Positions 48,901 through 50,377 of a stretch of 50,377 nucleotides of DNA are shown one piece after another. The position numbers and the translations under genes were made by a program. Below the pieces are notes generated by a model. It ran no database searches. It saw nothing but the letters and a program-made list of their open reading frames with translations, and was not told the DNA's origin. This DNA is from Streptomyces sp. DH24 (GTDB lineage Bacteria; Actinomycetota; Actinomycetes; Streptomycetales; Streptomycetaceae), in assembly GCF_029813775.1 (NCBI RefSeq), contig NZ_JARVKW010000050.1, positions 1 to 50,377 of the forward strand, read 5' to 3'. Numbering within the stretch: the stretch's first letter is position 1; every line of letters begins with the position of its first letter.

Positions 48901-50377
48901 CGCTGCCCGCCGTTGCCGTGGTGGGTGACGACTCGGACGCTGTGGCCGATGCCGTGCGGGAGGCGGTGCCCGACGTTCGGTCGCACCCCGGGCTTGCCGA
49001 ACTCGCCGTCGAGAGCGGTCCCGTGCCTGCGACCGTCGTCGCGGTGGTGGGCTCTGGGGGCGGACCGTCGGCCGATGCCCTCTCGGACACCCACACCGCA
49101 GTCTCCCGCGCGCTCGAACTGGTCCAGGCGTGGGTGGCGGACGAACGGTTCCGCCACGCGCGCCTGGTCGTGGTGACGCGCGGCCCGGCGGCCGTCGTCT
49201 CCGCCGCTGTGCGCGGTCTCGTACGGTCCGCCGTGGCCGAATACCCGGGCCGGTTCGGGACGGTGGACGCCGCGGACGGAGCACTGGACCGACTCGGCGA
49301 CGCGCTGCGCGTGTTGGCCGAGGGAGAACCGGAGGTGGCACTGCGCGGAGACACCCTGGCGGTGCCCCGCCTCGTGCGCACCGCGCCGGCGGACACGGCT
49401 GCCGGGGTGGGGGAGTTGTGGTCCGGTGCGGGTGTGGGTGTCGGTCCTGCCTCCGGTGCGGGTGCCGGTTGGGGTGTCGGTCCTGGTTCCGGTGCGGGTG
49501 TGGTGTTGGTGACCGGTGGTACGGGTGGTTTGGGTGCTTTGGTGGCTCGGCATCTGGTGGGGGTGCATGGGGTGCGGGAGTTGCTGCTGGTTTCGCGGCG
49601 GGGTGGTGCGGCGCCGGGTGCGGGTGAACTGGTCGCTGAGCTGTGTGGGTTGGGTGCCGCGGTTGATGTGGTGGCCTGTGACGTGGCGGACCGTGAGGCG
49701 CTGGCCGCGTTGGTCGAGGGCCGGTCGGTTCGGGCCGTGGTGCATGCGGCGGGGGTGCTGGACGACGGGCTGGTCGGCGGGCTGACCCCCGAACGCGTTG
49801 CCGACGTTCTCCGACCGAAGGCCGATGCCGCCTGGCACCTGCACGAACTGCTCGACGGCGACACCGCGTTCGTCGCCTTCTCGTCCGTCGCCGGTGTCCT
49901 CGGCAGCCTCGGCCAGGCCGCCTACGCCGCGGCCAACAGCTTCCTCGACGAACTCGTACGCATACGTCGTGCCACGGGCCGGGACGCCGTCTCCCTGGTG
50001 TGGGGACCGTGGGAGCAGGAAACCGGAGGTATGACGGCCGACCCGGGCCGCAGTGCGGCGCTCGGGATACCGGCGATCACCGCCGAGCAGGGGCTGAGCC
50101 TCTTCGACGCGGCACTGAACACCCCCGACGCCGTCGTCCTGCCCGTGCCGCTCGACCTGCGCACGGTACGGCAGCTCACCGAAGTCCCCGCTCCCTTCCG
50201 CGGCCTGGTGCGGTCGCGCCGTCGGGGGGTGGCGGCTGCGGGGAGCCTGTTGCAGCGGTTGGTGCCGTTGGATGTGGTGGAGCGGGGTGAGGTGCTGCTT
50301 GATCTGGTGCGGGGTCAGGTGGCGTTGGTGTTGGGGTATGAGGGTGTGTCGGGGGTGGATGCGTCTCGGTCGTTCCG
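39978..50377 (+). CDS. Modular type I polyketide synthase, two modules visible (3' end outside window)
   Basis: One frame stays open from ATG 39978 (after GAGGTGA) to the window edge, 3466 codons. Residues 1-32 are a coiled-coil docking domain (MDNEQKLRDYLKRATADLRH), so the chain comes from an upstream PKS protein. Module 1: KS1 (about 34-460; Cys194, His329, His369), AT1 (about 575-870; GHSVGE with Ser664, HAFH 765-768), DH1 (His973, Asp1147), KR1 (NADP motif near 1453, LDD motif, Tyr in YAAANA), ACP1 (Ser1752 in LGFDSLLAVE). Module 2: KS2 (about 1814-2230; Cys1984), AT2 (Ser2408, HAFH 2503-2506), DH2 (His2707, Asp2872), KR2 (NADP motif near 3175, LDD), ACP2 cut by the edge. HAFH indicates malonyl-CoA; LDD indicates B-type ketoreduction, and with active DH each module should add a trans double bond. 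No ER domain is seen. KS1 has atypical motifs. Confidence 0.95.
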   Translation, partial: MDNEQKLRDYLKRATADLRHSRQRVQDLEAAAHEPIAVIGMACRYPGGVTDPDGLWRLLVDGEHGIGPFPDDRGWDLRAVSAAASGGGFLYDAPDFDAEFFGISPREAVAMDPQQRIVLESTWEAVESAGIDPTTLRGTETAVFMGAMAQEYRAGTEDGAQGLHLTGNAGSVLSGRIAYTLGLTGPALTVDTACSSSLVALHLAGHALRTGECGLALAGGVTVMSSPSTHLEFGRQGGLSPDGLCRSFDDSADGTGWSEGVGVLLLERLSDARRNGHRVLAVVRGSAVNQDGASNGLTAPNGPSQQRVIEQALLNARLSADQIDAVEAHGTATALGDPVEAQALFATYGRGRPADRPLLLGSVKSNLSHTQAAAGVAGVIKMVQAILHGVLPRTLHVNEPNAHVDWSDGTVRLVTENTPWPATGQPRRAAVSSFGISGTNAHAVIEQAPADIDAHGAVGRAPAAGTGVPASVGQAPADTVVPATEVTATPVPLVLSGRTPHALAGQAARLLTALGRADTPAPVPDLARALATSRTAFEHRAAFIAADHETVTAALTALAAGEPAPGLVRHAATDAPTAFLFSGQGAQRLGMGRQLYETQPVFATALDETLALLEPGVREAMWGSDEAALNRTGTAQPALFAVETALFRLLESWGVRPDFVAGHSVGEVTAAHVAGVLSLADACTLVTARARLMQDLPAGGAMTAVRASEEQVRPHLTDDAAVAVAVAAVNSPTSVVLSGPSDAVAGIAARLAAEGHRTTPLRVSHAFHSPLMDPMLDDFREALSALEFHEPRIPVVSNLTGAPAGPGDLRSPDYWVRHVRETVRFADGIRALAEHGVTRFVELGPDGALTGLVPESAGDQCVALPVLRKDTPEATAVATALAPLHATGARVDWPRYFGDDTPARHVDLPTYAFQRRRFWPAAGVGGAAGDVRAVGLAPAEHGLLGAAVALADSDGALLSGRISLATHRWLADHRVGGRTLLPGAAFVELALRAGDEFGCDRVTELTLPTPLELPEHGAVQIQTFVGGPDHAGDRPVTIYARPDGHDDLPWTPHATGRLTPPDDTDRANAFDSGRANAFDTGHWPPAGAEPVDTGDLYDTLAETGFSYGPSFRGLRALWRRGDELYAEAVLPEGNRTAGFGLHPALLDAVLHASAHGGTGRLGVPFVWEGVHLHASGATEVRARLTPHGDGALKLDVLDGTGAPVLTVDTLATRPLDTAAVTPATDSLYRVDWTTAPATTPYGGTLALAVTGPEDDASAGEIAEALDRAVAPGSVSRYAGLDALADSLTAATPDALADDLTTVAPDALTAPRPGNPAVTPPDTVLVPVTVGTADPDTAADLHASTGRVLALVQRWVGDDRFRHSRLVVALRDQNPTTAAVRGLLRAAEAEHPGRIAVLDLGTEPADGPRLLRALATGERETALLDGAVVVPRLVRTASADTAAGVGELWSGAGVVLVTGGTGGLGALVARHLVRVHGVRELLLVSRRGGAAPGAGELVAELCGLGAAVEVVACDVADREALAALVEGRSIRSVVHAAGMLDDGLVGGLTTERLAAVLAPKADAARHLHELLPDVEKFVLFSSAAGTFGTVGQTAYAAANAYLDALATHRRSHGLNATSLVWGPWHIEGAGMSAAPGAGGVLRPVSAEEGLALFDAAMASGAGVVLPVPLDLRSAQVGGDVPDLLRGLVRPRRRVAGRSAGVRDLVRQLQPLDVVERGEVLLDLVRGQVALVLGYEGASGVDASRSFRDLGFDSLLAVELRNGLQAVTGLRLPATLVFDYPTVDRLAEFLLGEVLGARAEAAPPSVAERLPSVADDPVVIVGMACRFPGGVAPPEDLWRLVSEGGDAVSEFPSDRGWDLERLYHPDSEHAGTSSTRAGGFLAGAGEFDPEFFGMSPREALATDAQQRLLLESSWEAIERAGIDPTSLRGSRTGVFAGVMYNDYGLLLDSREFEGLRGNGSAMSIASGRIAYTLGLEGPTVSIDTACSSSLVAVHLAAQALRSGECSLALAGGVTVMSTPTTFVEFSRQGGLAPDGRCKAFSDAADGVGWAEGVGVLVLERESDALRNGHRVLAVVRGSAVNQDGASNGLTAPNGPSQQRVIRQALAAAGLLPADVDVVEAHGTGTTLGDPIEAQALLATYGQDRERPLLLGSVKSNLGHTQAAAGVAGVIKSVMAMRHGVVPPSLHADAPSPHVDWSAGAVELVREETLWPETGLARRVGVSSFGLSGTNAHVILEAGPEPGPEPEPVDDRPDGVLVPLVVSARSERALDELLQQLGDCDPSVDVGFSLAVGRARFAHRAVLLASGDGVTEVARGVADDVAPVAFLFAGQGSQRLGAGRELYERFPVFAEALDTVLAALDPALRGVMWGEDEAALHRTEFAQPALFAVEVALFRLVTSLGVTAKYLVGHSVGEIAAAHVAGVLSLADACALVSARARLMQALPEGGLMLAVEAGEGEVTPLLGDGVSIAAINGPSSLVLSGTEEAVLAVAAGLPGRRTTRLRVSHAFHSPLMDPMLEDFRAALSALEFHEPRIPVVTNLTGGLGGDLHTPEYWVRHVRETVRFADGVRVLTEQGVTRFLELGPDGVLSTLVAEAAPGADAAVPVLRKDRAEEASLLAALGRLFVRGVSVDWPAVFAGTGARRVDVPTYPFQRQRFWPAGGGPGLGDVRAAGLAAADHPMLRAAVALADSDDVVLSGRLSLATHAWLADHEVFGRAVVPGTAFVEMAVRAGDEVGYGTLEELTLAAPLVVPEGAAVQVQVRVADADDGGRRVVTVHARPDDPSGDAVWTQHASGVLTETPVRPAWHDTAQWPPTGAEPVDIGDLYEELADAGFSYGPHFRGLRGVWRRGDEVFAEVVLPSGTEVGGFGVHPALLDAVLHAVAAAAGGTGEQGLPFVWEGVSVHASGAAEVRARLVRHGERDAVSVDLADVEGRPVAHVTGLVTRPVTSDQLGAADAPATGSLFTVEWTEAPVLTSGRTLPAVAVVGDDSDAVADAVREAVPDVRSHPGLAELAVESGPVPATVVAVVGSGGGPSADALSDTHTAVSRALELVQAWVADERFRHARLVVVTRGPAAVVSAAVRGLVRSAVAEYPGRFGTVDAADGALDRLGDALRVLAEGEPEVALRGDTLAVPRLVRTAPADTAAGVGELWSGAGVGVGPASGAGAGWGVGPGSGAGVVLVTGGTGGLGALVARHLVGVHGVRELLLVSRRGGAAPGAGELVAELCGLGAAVDVVACDVADREALAALVEGRSVRAVVHAAGVLDDGLVGGLTPERVADVLRPKADAAWHLHELLDGDTAFVAFSSVAGVLGSLGQAAYAAANSFLDELVRIRRATGRDAVSLVWGPWEQETGGMTADPGRSAALGIPAITAEQGLSLFDAALNTPDAVVLPVPLDLRTVRQLTEVPAPFRGLVRSRRRGVAAAGSLLQRLVPLDVVERGEVLLDLVRGQVALVLGYEGVSGVDASRSF
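44264..44622 (+). repeat. KR1 tract nearly identical to KR2 tract
   Basis: This stretch, from CCCCGCCTCGTGCGCACCGC to the glycine codons after LDDGLV, matches 49362-49786 with about a dozen substitutions and one 66-bp indel. Outside it the two KR regions diverge sharply. Third codon positions inside are rich in T and G rather than C. Confidence 0.85.
45101..45214 (+). repeat. ACP1 tract nearly identical to start of ACP2
   Basis: 114 bases match 50264-50377 with a single difference (GCG versus GTG). The second copy is cut by the window edge, so the shared tract may be longer. Confidence 0.9.
49434..49499 (+). repeat. 66-bp in-frame repeat insertion in the KR2 linker
   Basis: Absent from the otherwise matching KR1 tract. 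It encodes 22 Gly/Val/Pro/Ser/Ala residues with two copies of a VGP(A/G)SGAG unit, immediately before the NADP-binding loop VVLVTGGTGGLG. Confidence 0.85.

Overview
The window is about 50 kb of very GC-rich actinobacterial chromosome, almost certainly Streptomyces. The main reasons are the extreme third-position GC, the GTG starts, several Streptomyces-restricted families (DUF397/XRE pairs, DUF5133, the TgmA peptide family, CsbD, LAxTG surface proteins) and a modular type I polyketide synthase. No rRNA, tRNA, CRISPR array, insertion sequence or phage gene was found. 37 protein genes are supported, two of them cut by the window edges.

Left part (1-8212): the C-terminal part of a large LuxR-family regulator, a PucR/CdaR-like regulator, a C-rich gene-free gap, and a tight five-gene branched-chain-amino-acid-type ABC importer operon (livF-G-H-M-K) whose reading frames overlap by 3-8 bases and which ends in a strong hairpin. 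Next (8566-18763) come a PF04672 methyltransferase, a WhiJ-like trio (XRE regulator, DUF397 protein, divergent anti-sigma-type ATPase), a small HEAT-like protein, an ABC exporter, several small conserved proteins, a GlxA-type AraC regulator diverging from a DUF2269 membrane protein, and a two-gene RiPP locus: tgmA (63-aa precursor) and tgmB (ATP-grasp ligase), with no adjacent methyltransferase.

Middle part (18906-34791): a PaoABC-type molybdenum hydroxylase operon, a hypothetical coiled-coil protein, a secreted lamin-tail protein, fprA ferredoxin reductase with an iron-box-like site in front of it, a 934-residue sensor/SpoIIE phosphatase/anti-sigma kinase fusion, a DUF72 protein, a lipoprotein, a YhgE-like permease, and a DUF1996 surface protein with an LADTG sorting signal.

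Right part (34904-50377): CsbD-like protein, a secreted single-domain AA10 lytic polysaccharide monooxygenase preceded by a near-perfect CebR operator, a membrane protein with four internal repeats, and a streptogrisin-type protease preceded by a related 14-bp palindrome. A 1.19-kb gene-free interval follows, holding two adjacent minisatellites (32-bp and 34-bp units) and two hairpins that no neighbouring gene accounts for. From 39978 to the right edge runs one uninterrupted polyketide synthase frame (3466 codons, no stop). It encodes a docking domain and two modules KS-AT-DH-KR-ACP, both with malonyl-type AT motifs and B-type KR motifs, as expected for a polyene-forming assembly line. The two modules share near-identical KR and ACP tracts with base composition unlike their surroundings.

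Most interesting points: the methyltransferase-less graspetide locus, the mosaic PKS with an atypical first KS, the minisatellite at the PKS boundary, and the GCGCT-centred palindromes in front of secreted-enzyme and exporter genes.
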